Position numbers and translations under genes: made by a program. From positions 1-37,396 of the forward strand of contig NZ_JACBYP010000081.1 in assembly GCF_018982965.1 (NCBI RefSeq): a stretch of 37,396 bases of DNA, given 5' to 3'. Shown here one piece after another: positions 1-8,998 of this stretch (positions within the stretch are counted from its first letter, which is position 1; every line of letters starts with the position of its first letter). This stretch comes from Streptomyces mayonensis (GTDB taxonomy: Bacteria; Actinomycetota; Actinomycetes; Streptomycetales; Streptomycetaceae). The notes below the pieces were generated by a model. The model was not told the DNA's origin. It worked only from the letters and a program-made list of their open reading frames with translations, and did not search any database.

Positions 1-306
1 CCGCTCGGGGCCTCGGCGAGGTGTATAAGACCCCGGGGCAGGGGGGCGCGCAACTGGCCGTTCCGCGCCCTGCGGTGGCCGGGAGGGCGGTGCGGCCTCC
101 CACGGCCCGTGCGGTGGGCCGGGGCGGCACGGGCCTCCCCGGCCCGGGCACGGACCTGACGCCGCGCAGCAGACCCGCCGGGTTCGGCCGGGCCTGCTGC
201 GGGCGACCCCGCGTCCGCGGGCGGGGACCGTCGTTCCTTCACGGCCCCCGGTGCGCCGGTGCGGGCGGTGCGGGGCGGGCTGGTGTACCGCCCGCAGCGG
301 CGCGGG
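1..306. other. Window edge, no confident gene
   Basis: No gene can be called here with confidence. On the minus strand a frame opens at a GTG at 242-240, preceded by a G-run, and runs without a stop to the window edge (about 80 codons). It would give a basic, Pro/Ala/Arg-rich N-terminus. About one fifth of its codons end in A or T, more than in the neighbouring genes. Sugar-binding-protein genes of this type are normally followed by two permease genes, so this could be the start of the first permease, but no membrane segment is reached inside the window. Confidence 0.3.
261..295 (-). terminator. Stem-loop after binding-protein gene
   Basis: A perfect 9-bp inverted repeat (GCGGGCGGT at 261-269, ACCGCCCGC at 287-295) with a 17-nt loop lies 12 nt past the stop codon of the minus-strand binding-protein gene. 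There is no T-run. In ABC sugar operons such a hairpin between binding protein and permeases often partly terminates transcription or stabilises the upstream message; that role here is inferred. Confidence 0.45.
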
Positions 307-1626
307 TCAGCCGATGGCCTTGTCGATGGCCTCGGTCGCCGCGTCCCACGCCTTGTCGGGCGAGGTGCCGCGCTGCTCCATGTTGTTGATCTCGGTGGAG
401 AACGTCTCCTTGATCGCGCCGTCCTTCGGGCCCAGCACCGCCACCGGGATCGACTTGGACTCCTCGGCGTAGATCGTGCCGACGGGGGCGTTGTTGAAGT
501 ACTCGAGCTTGCCGTTCTTCACGTCGGGGAGCTCGTAGGCCTTCTGGTTGGACGGGAAGAGGCCGGCGGCCTTGAACACGGCGGCCTGCTGCTCGGGCGC
601 GGTCAGCCACTTGACCAGCTCGGTGGCCTCCTTGACGTGCTTGCTGCTCTTGGGCACCGTCAGGAAGGAACCGCCCCAGTTGGCCGCGGTGTCGCCGGGC
701 GAGTTGGTGATGTCCCACTTGCCGGCGTAGTCCTCACCGGAGTAGTCCTGGATCTGCAGCGACATCCAGGCGGGGCACACGACGGAGGCCACACTGCCCT
801 TGCGCAGCGCCGCCTTCCACGGGTCCTGGAACTGCTTCAGGCCCTGGCTCAGCTTCTTCTCCGCGGCCTCGGCGGCGAGGTCCCAGCCCTTCTTCACACC
901 GGGGCTGTCCTTGTAGACCGCCTCGCCTTCGGCGTCGTAGTACTGGGTCTCGGAGGAGCTGACGACGCCGTTGAACATGGCGCTGGCGGAGTCCATGAAG
1001 TAGGTGCCCTCGGGCGCCTTCTCCTGGTACTGCTCACCGAGCTTCAGGTAGTCCTCCCAGCCGCCCGCGACCGCCTTGGCGACCTCCTCGCGGTCGGTGG
1101 GCAGGCCCGCCTTCTCGAAGAGGTCCCTGCGGTAGCAGAGGGACATCGGGCCGATGTCGGTGCCGGCACCGATGACCGCGCCGTCCTTGGTGGTGGCCTG
1201 CTTGGCCTTCCAGTCCACCCACTGGCTGACGTCGACGCTGTCCTTGAGGTCGGTGAACTTGTCCGCCTGGGTGTCCACGACCTCCTTGATGCGGGCGACC
1301 TCGACCCCGACGACGTCTCCCAGACCGCTGTTGGAGTTCAGCTGCTGCAGGAGCTTCGGGTAGTAGTCCTCCTCGGTCGAGGTCGTCTCCTCCTCCACCT
1401 TGATGTTCGGGTGGAGCTCCTCGTACTTCTTGAGCAGGCCGGCCTCTTTGTAGCCGAACTGCCCGTAGTCGGTCAGCTTGAGGGTGATCTTCCCGTCGGA
1501 GTCCGAGGAGTCCGAGTCGCTGTCGCTGCTGCAACCGGTCAACAGCAGGGCCGAGGCCGTCAGGACCGACGTGGTCAGGACCGCTGCTCTGCGGCCACGA
1601 CCGCCGCCGGTTCGGGTGATGCGCAT
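307..1626 (-). CDS. ABC transporter sugar-binding lipoprotein, CebE-like
   Basis: Extracytoplasmic solute-binding protein of family 1, 439 residues, which captures sugar for an ABC importer. The N-terminus has a basic region (residues 1-13), a hydrophobic core and a lipobox (LTGC, Cys32), followed by a Ser/Asp-rich spacer, so the protein should be lipid-anchored outside the membrane. The family shape is clear: a KYEE..HPNIKV start, the internal SxxMSLCYRRDLF region, and the C-terminal GPKDGAIKE..NNMEQ..SPDKAWD stretch. The start ATG has AAGGAG seven bases upstream. Promoter, operator and the divergent LacI-type regulator lie upstream, and a GH1 beta-glucosidase lies beyond that, so beta-glucosides or cello-oligosaccharides are the likely cargo (inference). 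The permease genes expected next are outside the window. Confidence 0.88.
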   Translation of the reverse strand: MRITRTGGGRGRRAAVLTTSVLTASALLLTGCSSDSDSDSSDSDGKITLKLTDYGQFGYKEAGLLKKYEELHPNIKVEEETTSTEEDYYPKLLQQLNSNSGLGDVVGVEVARIKEVVDTQADKFTDLKDSVDVSQWVDWKAKQATTKDGAVIGAGTDIGPMSLCYRRDLFEKAGLPTDREEVAKAVAGGWEDYLKLGEQYQEKAPEGTYFMDSASAMFNGVVSSSETQYYDAEGEAVYKDSPGVKKGWDLAAEAAEKKLSQGLKQFQDPWKAALRKGSVASVVCPAWMSLQIQDYSGEDYAGKWDITNSPGDTAANWGGSFLTVPKSSKHVKEATELVKWLTAPEQQAAVFKAAGLFPSNQKAYELPDVKNGKLEYFNNAPVGTIYAEESKSIPVAVLGPKDGAIKETFSTEINNMEQRGTSPDKAWDAATEAIDKAIG

Positions 1627-1835
1627 TCCACTACTCCTTGTTCCAGTGGGAACGGGGACCTCAGGAATCAGACCGCCGGGTTCGACGGTCCGGACCTGCC
1701 CTCTCGGTTCGAGCAGCGGCCAGCCCAGGGCATCGCGGCGAGCGGTGCGAAGATGCTGGTCAACGGTGTGCCATGCGAGGTGGAGGGAGGGCCGATGGTG
1801 CTTCGTTCCACACGGAAGCCGGTCCCGGAACTCCG

Positions 1836-1849
1836 TGGGACCGCTCCCA
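1836..1849. promoter_or_regulatory. CebR-type operator before binding-protein gene
   Basis: TGGGACCGCTCCCA; read on the minus strand TGGGAGCGGTCCCA. It differs by one base from TGGGAGCGCTCCCA, the 14-bp palindrome known as the CebR box in Streptomyces. It lies about 10-20 bases downstream of the predicted transcription start of the binding-protein gene, a road-block position. Confidence 0.7.
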
Positions 1850-1864
1850 CGCGGCTTGCCCCGA

Positions 1865-1894
1865 AGACTGGTTGCTACCCGACCCAGGTGTCAA
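1865..1894 (-). promoter_or_regulatory. Predicted promoter of binding-protein gene
   Basis: On the minus strand an exact TTGACA -35 (1894-1889), an 18-base spacer and CAGTCT (1870-1865) as a -10 of the streptomycete xAGxxT type. Transcription would start near 1858, leaving a leader of about 230 nt that contains the operator. Confidence 0.45.
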
Positions 1895-2119
1895 GACTTG
1901 AAAACGGCGTTGTTGCGCAAGCGTGTTCCGCACGTCACGTGAATGTGTCACGCCACCGGCCGTCATCCTCCCGTCATCCGCCCGTTGGATCACCAATCCC
2001 CGCAGGTCAACGACGAGTTAACGAGTGGCCCGGCTTCCGGAGGGGTCCGTACGGGCAGTCCGCGGGCGCTCTGGGACAGAATGAGGCCGGTCCCCCACCG
2101 AAACGCCGGAAGGTGAACG

Positions 2120-3163
2120 ATGAGTCCTGCCGAACACCCGCCCGGCACCCCGGAAGCCCGGCGTCCGACCCTGAACGCGGTGGCCGCCCTGGCCGGCGTC
2201 GGCCGCGGCACGGTCTCCCGGGTCATCAACGGTTCGCCCAAGGTCAGCGACCGTTCCCGCGCCGCCGTGGAGCAGGCGATCGCCGAACTCGGCTACGTCC
2301 CCAACCCGGCCGCCCGCTCCCTGGTCACCCGGCGCACCGACTCGGTGGCCCTGGTGGTCCCGGACGCGCAGACCCGGCTCTTCTCCGAGCCGTACTTCTC
2401 GGGGATCATCCGGGGCGTGTCCGCGGGGCTGGCGGACGCCGGGATGCGCCTGCTGCTGGTCATGGTGCACGACGAGAAGGAGTACGCGCGCCTCGCGCCG
2501 TACCTGTCCGGACAGCGCGTGGACGGCGTGCTGATGGTCGCGGTGCACAGCGACGACACGCTCCCCGACCAGCTGGACGCGCTCGCCATCCCCACGGTGC
2601 TGGCGGGCCGGCGCAGTGACCGGGAGCCGCTGGGCCACGTCCGCGCCGACAACCGCGGCGGCGCCGAGATCGCGGTCCGGCACCTGCTGGCGGGCGGCCG
2701 CCGGACCGTCGGCAGCATCACCGGGCCGCTCGACATGGAGGCCGCCCGGGAACGCCTCGACGGCTACCGCCAGGCACTGCGCGACGCCGGCGCTCCGCTC
2801 GCCGAAGAGCTGGTCGCGAACGGCGACTTCACCGAGGAGGGCGGGCGCGCCGCCATGCGGGAGCTGCTGTGCGGCCGGCCCGACCTGGACGCGGTCTTCG
2901 CCGCCTCGGACGTGATGGCCTCCGGTGCCGTGCTGGAACTGCGCGCCGCGGGCCGCCGGGTGCCCGAGGACGTGGCCGTCGTCGGCTTCGACGACTCCAT
3001 CGTGGCCCGGCACATCGATCCGCCGCTGACCAGCGTCCGGCAGCCGCTGGACGAGATGGGCCGCACCATGGCGCGGCTGCTGCTCGACGAGATCGCCGAC
3101 CGCGGCGCCGGACGCCGCGGAGTGGTGCTCCCGACGCGCCTCGTGGTGCGGGACTCGACCTGA
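2120..3163 (+). CDS. LacI-family repressor, CebR-like
   Basis: DNA-binding repressor of 347 residues. A LacI helix-turn-helix occupies residues 16-38 (PTLNAVAALAGVGRGTVSRV), followed by the NGSPKVS segment and the hinge helix YVPNPAARSL (about 59-68), then a periplasmic-binding-protein-like sensor domain to the C-terminus with the usual VVGFDDS..ARHIDPPLTSVRQP region. The start ATG has GGAAGG upstream. It lies between a sugar-binding-protein gene and a beta-glucosidase gene, both with TGGGAGCGCTCCCA-like palindromes in their control regions. This is the classical CebR/CelR arrangement, in which cello-oligosaccharide releases the repressor. Binding to these three sites is inferred; the recognition helix and hinge resemble CebR. 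Confidence 0.85.
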   Translation: MSPAEHPPGTPEARRPTLNAVAALAGVGRGTVSRVINGSPKVSDRSRAAVEQAIAELGYVPNPAARSLVTRRTDSVALVVPDAQTRLFSEPYFSGIIRGVSAGLADAGMRLLLVMVHDEKEYARLAPYLSGQRVDGVLMVAVHSDDTLPDQLDALAIPTVLAGRRSDREPLGHVRADNRGGAEIAVRHLLAGGRRTVGSITGPLDMEAARERLDGYRQALRDAGAPLAEELVANGDFTEEGGRAAMRELLCGRPDLDAVFAASDVMASGAVLELRAAGRRVPEDVAVVGFDDSIVARHIDPPLTSVRQPLDEMGRTMARLLLDEIADRGAGRRGVVLPTRLVVRDST

Positions 3164-3207
3164 GCGACGCCGGAGCGGACGGTCCGCCGGGCGGCCCGGG
3201 CGGGTGC

Positions 3208-3308
3208 GGTCCGGGGCGGTGGTCCGGGGCGTGGTCCGGTCGGTGCGGTGGTTGGGACGGTGCGGTGGATGGGGCGGTGCGGTGGATGGGGCGGTGCGGT
3301 GGTCGTCG
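3208..3308. repeat. G-rich tandem repeats between lacI and bgl
   Basis: Two adjacent tandem arrays. First, three units of 12-13 bp starting GGTCCGG (3208, 3221, 3233). Then four units of 17 bp starting CGGTGCGGTGG (3241, 3258, 3275, 3292), of which the second and third are identical. The array separates the lacI stop from the glucosidase promoter. Confidence 0.9.
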
Positions 3309-3337
3309 GAGCACTGGTTCGCGGCGGGGAGCTTTTG

Positions 3338-3366
3338 TTGTGGGTGGGAGCGCTCCCATGCATAAT
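3338..3366 (+). promoter_or_regulatory. Predicted beta-glucosidase promoter
   Basis: TTGTGG (3338-3343), a 17-base spacer and CATAAT (3361-3366): a good vegetative-type promoter. The perfect CebR-type palindrome fills the spacer, so repressor binding would exclude RNA polymerase. Confidence 0.65.
3345..3358. promoter_or_regulatory. Perfect CebR-type operator
   Basis: TGGGAGCGCTCCCA, a perfect 14-bp palindrome identical to the published CebR box, positioned between the -35 and -10 elements of the glucosidase promoter. Confidence 0.88.
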
Positions 3367-3381
3367 GGGCCCCCCGACCCG

Positions 3382-3394
3382 TGGGAGCGATTCC

Positions 3395-3395
<1 letters not shown>
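3382..3395. promoter_or_regulatory. Second, imperfect operator over start codon
   Basis: TGGGAGCGATTCCA matches the CebR box at 12 of 14 positions. It covers the ribosome binding site (GGGAG, 3383-3387) and the A of the glucosidase ATG. It lies 37 bp downstream of the first box, about three and a half helical turns. Confidence 0.55.
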
Positions 3396-4822
<1,427 letters not shown>

Positions 4823-4824
4823 CT

Positions 4825-4857
4825 CTCCGGCCCCGGGGTACTCCCTCGGGGCCGGAG
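4825..4857 (+). terminator. Terminator hairpin after beta-glucosidase
   Basis: A perfect 11-bp stem (CTCCGGCCCCG at 4825-4835, CGGGGCCGGAG at 4847-4857) with an 11-nt loop, starting 3 nt after the stop codon. Confidence 0.8.
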
Positions 4858-4865
4858 CGGCGGAC

Positions 4866-4903
4866 GCGGGGCGCGGTACCCGTGGGGGGTTACCGCGCCC
4901 CGC
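4866..4903. terminator. Second hairpin between convergent genes
   Basis: A perfect 13-bp stem (GCGGGGCGCGGTA at 4866-4878, TACCGCGCCCCGC at 4891-4903) with a 12-nt loop. With the hairpin at 4825 it insulates the convergent glucosidase and chitinase genes, and it can serve the chitinase transcript from the minus strand. Confidence 0.7.
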
Positions 4904-4999
4904 TCGTGGGGCCGGTGTGGGGGGAAGCCCGGCCCTGGTCGGGAGGGCCCGGCGTCGGCGCCGGGCGAAGGCGTCCGTGCCGGTCCGGGGAGGTGCCCC

Positions 5000-6457
5000 C
5001 TAGTTGAAGGCGGCGAAGGCCTTGGCGAAGGCGTTGTCCTCCTGGTCGACGGAGCTGCACGTGGCGTCGGCGGAGGGCTTCGGGCCGCCGGGGCAGGCCT
5101 TGTCGCGGGTCGCGGACCACATGGACAGTCCGCCGAGGCCCTTGGACTTAGCGAACTCCACCAGCTGGGTGGCGTCCTCCACCTGGAACACCTCGGAGGC
5201 CACGTCGTTGACGCCGATCATCGGCGTGACCGCGACCGTCTTCCAGGCGTCCTCCTCGGACAGGCCGAGGACGCCCTTGATCTGGGCCTGGGTGGCGGTG
5301 GCGGCCTGCTCGGCGTAGGTGCCCATGTCGTCGCTGTACGCGGGGCCGTAGTCCATCGCCATGATGTTGACGGTGCCGATGTCCACGCCGTTCTCCTCGG
5401 CGTCGGCGAGGAGGTCGACGCCCTCCTGGGTGAGGCCCTCGGGCATCACCGGGAGGGTGAAGGAGACGTCCAGGCCGGGGTGGTCCTTCTGGAGCGCGGC
5501 GATGGCCTGGGCGCGGCGGGTGTTGGCGGCCGTGTCGGGCAGGGCGCCGCCCTCGACGTCGAAGTCGACCTTGGTGAGGCCGTAGGTGTCGACGACCTCG
5601 GCGTACGCGGCGGCCAGCGCGTCGGCCGAGGTGCAGGTCGTGCCGAGTTCGGAGCCGGAGGCGCCGCCGAAGGAGACCCGGACGTCGCCGCCCGCGTCGC
5701 GCAGGGCGCCGATCTGGTTGGCGACGGCGTCGCCGCCGAGGTCGGTGACGCCGCCCCACTTCGGGGTGCAGCCGCCGCCGTCGGTGACGAAGGCGAGGGT
5801 GTAGTTCTTCACGCCGGTCGCCTCGGCGCTCGCGAGGAGGTCGAAGGCCGGGTAGAGGGAGGTGTCGACGTACGGGGCGAATCCCGCGGCGGCCTTGGTG
5901 CCCTCGCCGGGGGTGCCGGTGGGCGCGGGGGCGGTTCCCTCGTCGGTGCCGGTCGGCGCCGGCTCCGCGGTGTCGGTGGGCGCGGGGGCCGGGGCGTCGG
6001 TGGGGCGGCCGCTGGGCTCGGGGGTGGCACCGTCGTCCGTCGAGCACTCGGCGTCGTCGACGAGGCAGCCGGTGGGGTCGGCGGTGCCCTTGACGACGAA
6101 GCCGACGGTGACGGACTCGCCGGCCTTCAGCCCGTCCGTGTCCCACTTGGGCGGGGTCACGGTGACGTGCTGTCCGTCGGTCTTCGACGTGGCGTTCCAC
6201 AGGGAGCCGAGTGCCGTGCCCTCGGGCAGGTCGAACTCGAGGGACCAGTCGGCCTTCGTCTCGCCGCTGGTGTTGGTGACGACGTACTGGGCGGTGTAGC
6301 CCGTCGACCACTCGCTGGTCTTCGTGTACGCGGCGCCCACCGGCGCGGCCTGGGCGGTGCTGGTGAACAGCAGCGCCCCTCCACCGGCCACGGCCGCCGC
6401 GACGAGGGTGCCGATCGCCTTGTTCCTGCCACTGACCTTGCGTCGGTGCGTGCGCAT
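5000..6457 (-). CDS. Secreted chitinase, CBM2 plus GH18
   Basis: Secreted chitinase of 485 residues that hydrolyses beta-1,4-linked GlcNAc polymers. Order: signal peptide 1-37 (basic MRTHRRK, hydrophobic core, AQA cleavage site); family 2 carbohydrate-binding module about 38-132, Trp-containing, with DWSLEFDLP and the LWNA and VGF segments; Pro/Thr-rich linker about 140-187 with repeated APTGT/APAPT; GH18 catalytic barrel about 190-485. The catalytic motif is DFDVE, with Glu302 as the general acid and Asp298/Asp300 before it. The domain order and N-terminus resemble streptomycete ChiD-type enzymes. The start at 6457 is preceded by GAAGG and GGCAGG. It lies 133 bp downstream of a histidine kinase gene in the same orientation, so the two-component system may control it. 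I saw no clear DasR palindrome upstream. Confidence 0.92.
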   Translation of the reverse strand: MRTHRRKVSGRNKAIGTLVAAAVAGGGALLFTSTAQAAPVGAAYTKTSEWSTGYTAQYVVTNTSGETKADWSLEFDLPEGTALGSLWNATSKTDGQHVTVTPPKWDTDGLKAGESVTVGFVVKGTADPTGCLVDDAECSTDDGATPEPSGRPTDAPAPAPTDTAEPAPTGTDEGTAPAPTGTPGEGTKAAAGFAPYVDTSLYPAFDLLASAEATGVKNYTLAFVTDGGGCTPKWGGVTDLGGDAVANQIGALRDAGGDVRVSFGGASGSELGTTCTSADALAAAYAEVVDTYGLTKVDFDVEGGALPDTAANTRRAQAIAALQKDHPGLDVSFTLPVMPEGLTQEGVDLLADAEENGVDIGTVNIMAMDYGPAYSDDMGTYAEQAATATQAQIKGVLGLSEEDAWKTVAVTPMIGVNDVASEVFQVEDATQLVEFAKSKGLGGLSMWSATRDKACPGGPKPSADATCSSVDQEDNAFAKAFAAFN

Positions 6458-6565
6458 CACGTACTGCCTGCCTTCGCTGTTCACGGTGCCCCGCGGGGAC
6501 GTGCGGGGTGGTGGGTGCGACAGCACGCTAGCGACCCGCAAACGGGCAAAGACCCTGATCCGGAC

Positions 6566-6579
6566 GGCCGCCTGCGGCC
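6566..6579 (-). terminator. Short hairpin after histidine kinase
   Basis: GGCCGC-CT-GCGGCC, a 6-bp stem with a very tight loop, in the gap between kinase and chitinase. A weaker CCTTA/TAAGG dyad (6578-6596) overlaps it. It may attenuate read-through from the kinase gene. Confidence 0.3.
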
Positions 6580-6590
6580 TTAGGGTGCGC

Positions 6591-8102
6591 TTAAGGAAGG
6601 GATCGGGAGCGATTAATGGTCGCGCTCTGCCGGGGCTGCCGCAGCTGCCGGCGGCGTCGCACGGACCCGCGGTGCCCGCGCCGCGCCGGTGCCGCCCGGC
6701 CGTCGAGCTGGATCCAGATCCGCACCTCGGTGCCGCCGAGAACGGAGGAGCCGATCCGTACGTCGCCGCCGGTGGACTCGGCCATCCGGCGCACGATGTC
6801 CAGGCCGAGGCCGGTCGAGCCGTCGGTGCCGGAGCCGCGGCCGCGGGCCATCGCCGCCTCGGGATCGGGTATGCCGGCGCCCGCGTCGGAGACGAGCACG
6901 ATCACCGCGTCCTCGCCGTTGTGCAGGTCGACGGCGAAGGCGGTGCCCTCGGCGGTGTGCCGGAAGACGTTGCCGAGCAGGGCGTCGAGCGAGGCGGCCA
7001 GATCGGTACGGGCCACGGGTATGCGCACCGGGCGGTCGGCGCCGGCCACCCGCCACTTGCGGCCCTCGTCCTCGGCGAGGGCGGACCAGAACCCCATCCG
7101 CTCCCGGACCACCTCGGCCGCGTCGCACCCGGCGCCCGGCCCGGCCGCGGCCGTCTGCGGCTTGGCGTCCCGGGCGGTGCGGATGATGGTGTCGACCTCG
7201 CGCTCCAGCTGCTCGACGGCGGTCCGGGTCTGCTCGGCGGCCGGACCGTCGCCGAGCGAGGCCGCGTTGAGCCGCAGCACGGTCAGCGGGGTGCGCAGCC
7301 GGTGGGACAGGTCGGCGGCCAGTTCCCGCTCGTTGGCGAGGAGTTGGACGACCTGGTCGGCCATGGAGTTGAACGCGACCGCCGCGAGCCGCAGTTCGTT
7401 CGGTCCCTCCACCGGCACCCGGGCGCCCAGCTTCCCCTCCCCCAGCTCGTGCGCGCCCTCGACCAGGCGTTGCGCGGGCTGCACCATCCGCACGCCCAGC
7501 CGGTCGGCGACCGCCACCGAGCCGACGATCAGCGCGATGCCGACGCCCGCGAGCACCGCCCAGGCGGTGTTCACGCCGTTGGTGACCGCGGACTCGGGGA
7601 CGTACACCTCGACGACGGCGATCTCGCCGGAGCTGAGCGCGACCGGCTGGAGAAGTGTGGACCCGCCTTCCACCTCGGCGGTGGAGGCACGGCCCATCTC
7701 GCGCACGGCGGCGATGTCCTCGTCGGTGGCACGCTGCCGGCCGATGTCGGTGGCGGCACCGGCACCCGTGCCCGCACCGCCCTCCGTACCCGAACCATCC
7801 TCCGCGCCACCGTCGGTGCCCGCACCGCCCTCCGTACCCGCACCGCCGTCCGCTCCGGCTGCGGTCGCCGGTATGTGCACGGCCATTCCGGCGTCCGAGC
7901 CCGCGGAGGCGACGACGCGCTCCAACTGCTCGCGGTCGGTGGTGATGGACAGCGCCGGGGCGACGGCGGCGGCCTCCCGCTCCGCGTTGGAGAAGGCACG
8001 GTCCCGGGCCATCTCGCGGATGACGAGTCCGAGGGGCACGGCGAAGGCGACCACGACCATCACGGTGACCGCCAGCGACACCTTGACCAGGGCCCATCTC
8101 AT
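6591..8102 (-). CDS. Two-component sensor histidine kinase
   Basis: Membrane sensor kinase of 503 residues. Transmembrane helices at about 7-28 and 179-199 enclose an extracytoplasmic sensor region. HAMP follows at 200-253, then the dimerisation/phosphoacceptor domain with ADLSHRLRTPLTVL (His267), then the HATPase domain with N box (LLGNVFRHT), DAGAGIP G1 box and TGLGLDIV G2 box. The sensor region contains a Gly/Thr/Ala/Asp/Glu low-complexity stretch (about 83-118) made by an internal DNA duplication. The C-terminal tail is Arg-rich. Its ATG shares ATGA with the stop of the response-regulator gene, so the two are translationally coupled. The chitinase gene lies just downstream, suggesting an envelope or chitin-related signal, but the ligand is unknown. 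Confidence 0.92.
   Translation of the reverse strand: MRWALVKVSLAVTVMVVVAFAVPLGLVIREMARDRAFSNAEREAAAVAPALSITTDREQLERVVASAGSDAGMAVHIPATAAGADGGAGTEGGAGTDGGAEDGSGTEGGAGTGAGAATDIGRQRATDEDIAAVREMGRASTAEVEGGSTLLQPVALSSGEIAVVEVYVPESAVTNGVNTAWAVLAGVGIALIVGSVAVADRLGVRMVQPAQRLVEGAHELGEGKLGARVPVEGPNELRLAAVAFNSMADQVVQLLANERELAADLSHRLRTPLTVLRLNAASLGDGPAAEQTRTAVEQLEREVDTIIRTARDAKPQTAAAGPGAGCDAAEVVRERMGFWSALAEDEGRKWRVAGADRPVRIPVARTDLAASLDALLGNVFRHTAEGTAFAVDLHNGEDAVIVLVSDAGAGIPDPEAAMARGRGSGTDGSTGLGLDIVRRMAESTGGDVRIGSSVLGGTEVRIWIQLDGRAAPARRGHRGSVRRRRQLRQPRQSATINRSRSLP
7768..7840. repeat. In-frame duplication in kinase sensor domain
   Basis: A 25-bp sequence beginning GTGCCCGCACCGCC occurs at 7768-7792 and again at 7816-7840, an offset of 48 bp or 16 codons. 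It encodes the repeated GTEGGAGT-type segments of the sensor domain on the minus strand. Confidence 0.85.
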
Positions 8103-8818
8103 CGTGGCGGCTCCGCTCCGGAGGACTGCGCGACGGGCGGCTCCAGCTTCACGCCGACGCCGCGCAGGGTGTGCAGGTAGCGGGGCCGGGCGGCGGTCTC
8201 ACCGAGCTTGCGGCGCAGCCAGGACAGGTGGACGTCGATGGTCTGGTCGTCGCCGTACGACTGCTGCCAGACCTCGGCGAGCAGCTCCTTGCGGGGGACG
8301 ACGACGCCCGGCCGACCGGCCAGGAAGGCGAGCAGGTCGAACTCCCGGCGGGTCAGATCCAGCTGTGCGCCGTCCAGTTCGGCCTGGCGGCGCAGCGGGT
8401 CGACCGTGAGGCCGCCGACACGGAGGACGCTGGAGGGGGCCGCTTCGGCGGGGCCGCTGCGGGCGCGGCGCAGGACGGCGGCCATCCGGGCCGACAGGTG
8501 CTCGACGGAGAACGGCTTGGTGAGGTAGTCGTCCGCGCCCGCGTTCAACAGCCGTACCACCTCGGTCTCGTCGTCGCGGGCGGTGGCGACGATGACGGGC
8601 ACGTCGGTGATGCCGCGCAGCATCTTCAGCGCCTCGGAGCCGTCCAGGTCGGGCAGTCCGAGGTCGAGTATCACGACGTCGAACCGGAAATGGGCGACCT
8701 CGCGCAGCGCCTCCAGCGCCGTACCGACACTGCGGACGGTGTGCGCGGCGTCGGTCAGATGCCGGATCAGCGCCGAGCGTACGAACTGGTCGTCCTCGAC
8801 CACGAGCACACTTGCCAT
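8099..8818 (-). CDS. OmpR/PhoB-family response regulator
   Basis: DNA-binding response regulator of 239 residues. The receiver domain (about 1-120) has the acidic pair VVEDD, the phosphoacceptor Asp52 in LDLGLPDLDG, the switch Thr in ATARDD, and the conserved Lys in TKPF. A winged-helix domain follows (about 130-228) with LDLTRREFDLLAFL, the DDQTIDVHLSWLRRKLGE recognition region and RGVGVKL wing. The start chosen is ATG (MASVLVVED); a GTG nine bases upstream is possible, and the ribosome binding site is weak for both. It is the first gene of the RR-HK pair. Upstream lies a four-unit repeat with two DnaA boxes. Confidence 0.9.
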   Translation of the reverse strand: MASVLVVEDDQFVRSALIRHLTDAAHTVRSVGTALEALREVAHFRFDVVILDLGLPDLDGSEALKMLRGITDVPVIVATARDDETEVVRLLNAGADDYLTKPFSVEHLSARMAAVLRRARSGPAEAAPSSVLRVGGLTVDPLRRQAELDGAQLDLTRREFDLLAFLAGRPGVVVPRKELLAEVWQQSYGDDQTIDVHLSWLRRKLGETAARPRYLHTLRGVGVKLEPPVAQSSGAEPPR

Positions 8819-8857
8819 GGGCGGCACCGTACGCCATGCGAACCAACGCGGTCCGAG

Positions 8858-8944
8858 CCTGTGGACAACTCCGCCCAGGCCCCTGTGGACAACTCCGGCC
8901 GGGTCTTCCGGACAACTCCGCCCGGGTCCTCCCGGCAACTCAAC
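8858..8944. repeat. Four-unit repeat with two exact DnaA boxes
   Basis: Four degenerate units with a 23-24 bp period, cores at 8863, 8887, 8910 and 8934 (GGACAACTCCG in the first three, GGCAACTCAAC in the last). Units 1 and 2 contain TGTGGACAA (8860-8868 and 8884-8892), which is the reverse complement of TTGTCCACA, the preferred Streptomyces DnaA box. Units 3 and 4 carry degraded versions (TTGTCCGGA and TTGCCGGGA on the minus strand). The array fills the gap between the response regulator and a divergent membrane protein gene. Confidence 0.75.
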
Positions 8945-8998
8945 CGGGGCCACCGTCACACCGCGTTCGGGCGACACGGGTGGGGCGGGTGGTGCAGT

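Larger units (their letters stand above)
1627..2119. other. Divergent intergenic region, binding protein/lacI
   Basis: The 493-bp gap between divergent genes. It holds the predicted binding-protein promoter and operator (listed separately). A short dyad GTTCC-N4-GGAAC (1640-1653) lies just upstream of the binding-protein ribosome binding site. Two near-identical 11-bp direct repeats (CCGTCATCCTC at 1960, CCGTCATCCGC at 1971) are followed by CCGTTGGATCA at 1982. A CACGTG core lies at about 1936-1941. I cannot place the lacI promoter with confidence. Confidence 0.4.

Noticed and set aside
239..718. Minus-strand frame overlapping the binding-protein gene
   Set aside because: It overlaps the well-supported lipoprotein gene in another frame and has low-complexity sequence.
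3208..3308. CRISPR array
   Set aside because: Repeats are directly abutted with no spacers and there are no cas genes.
6458..6590. DasR site upstream of the chitinase
   Set aside because: No ACTGGTCTAGACCAGT-like palindrome was visible in the 133-bp gap.
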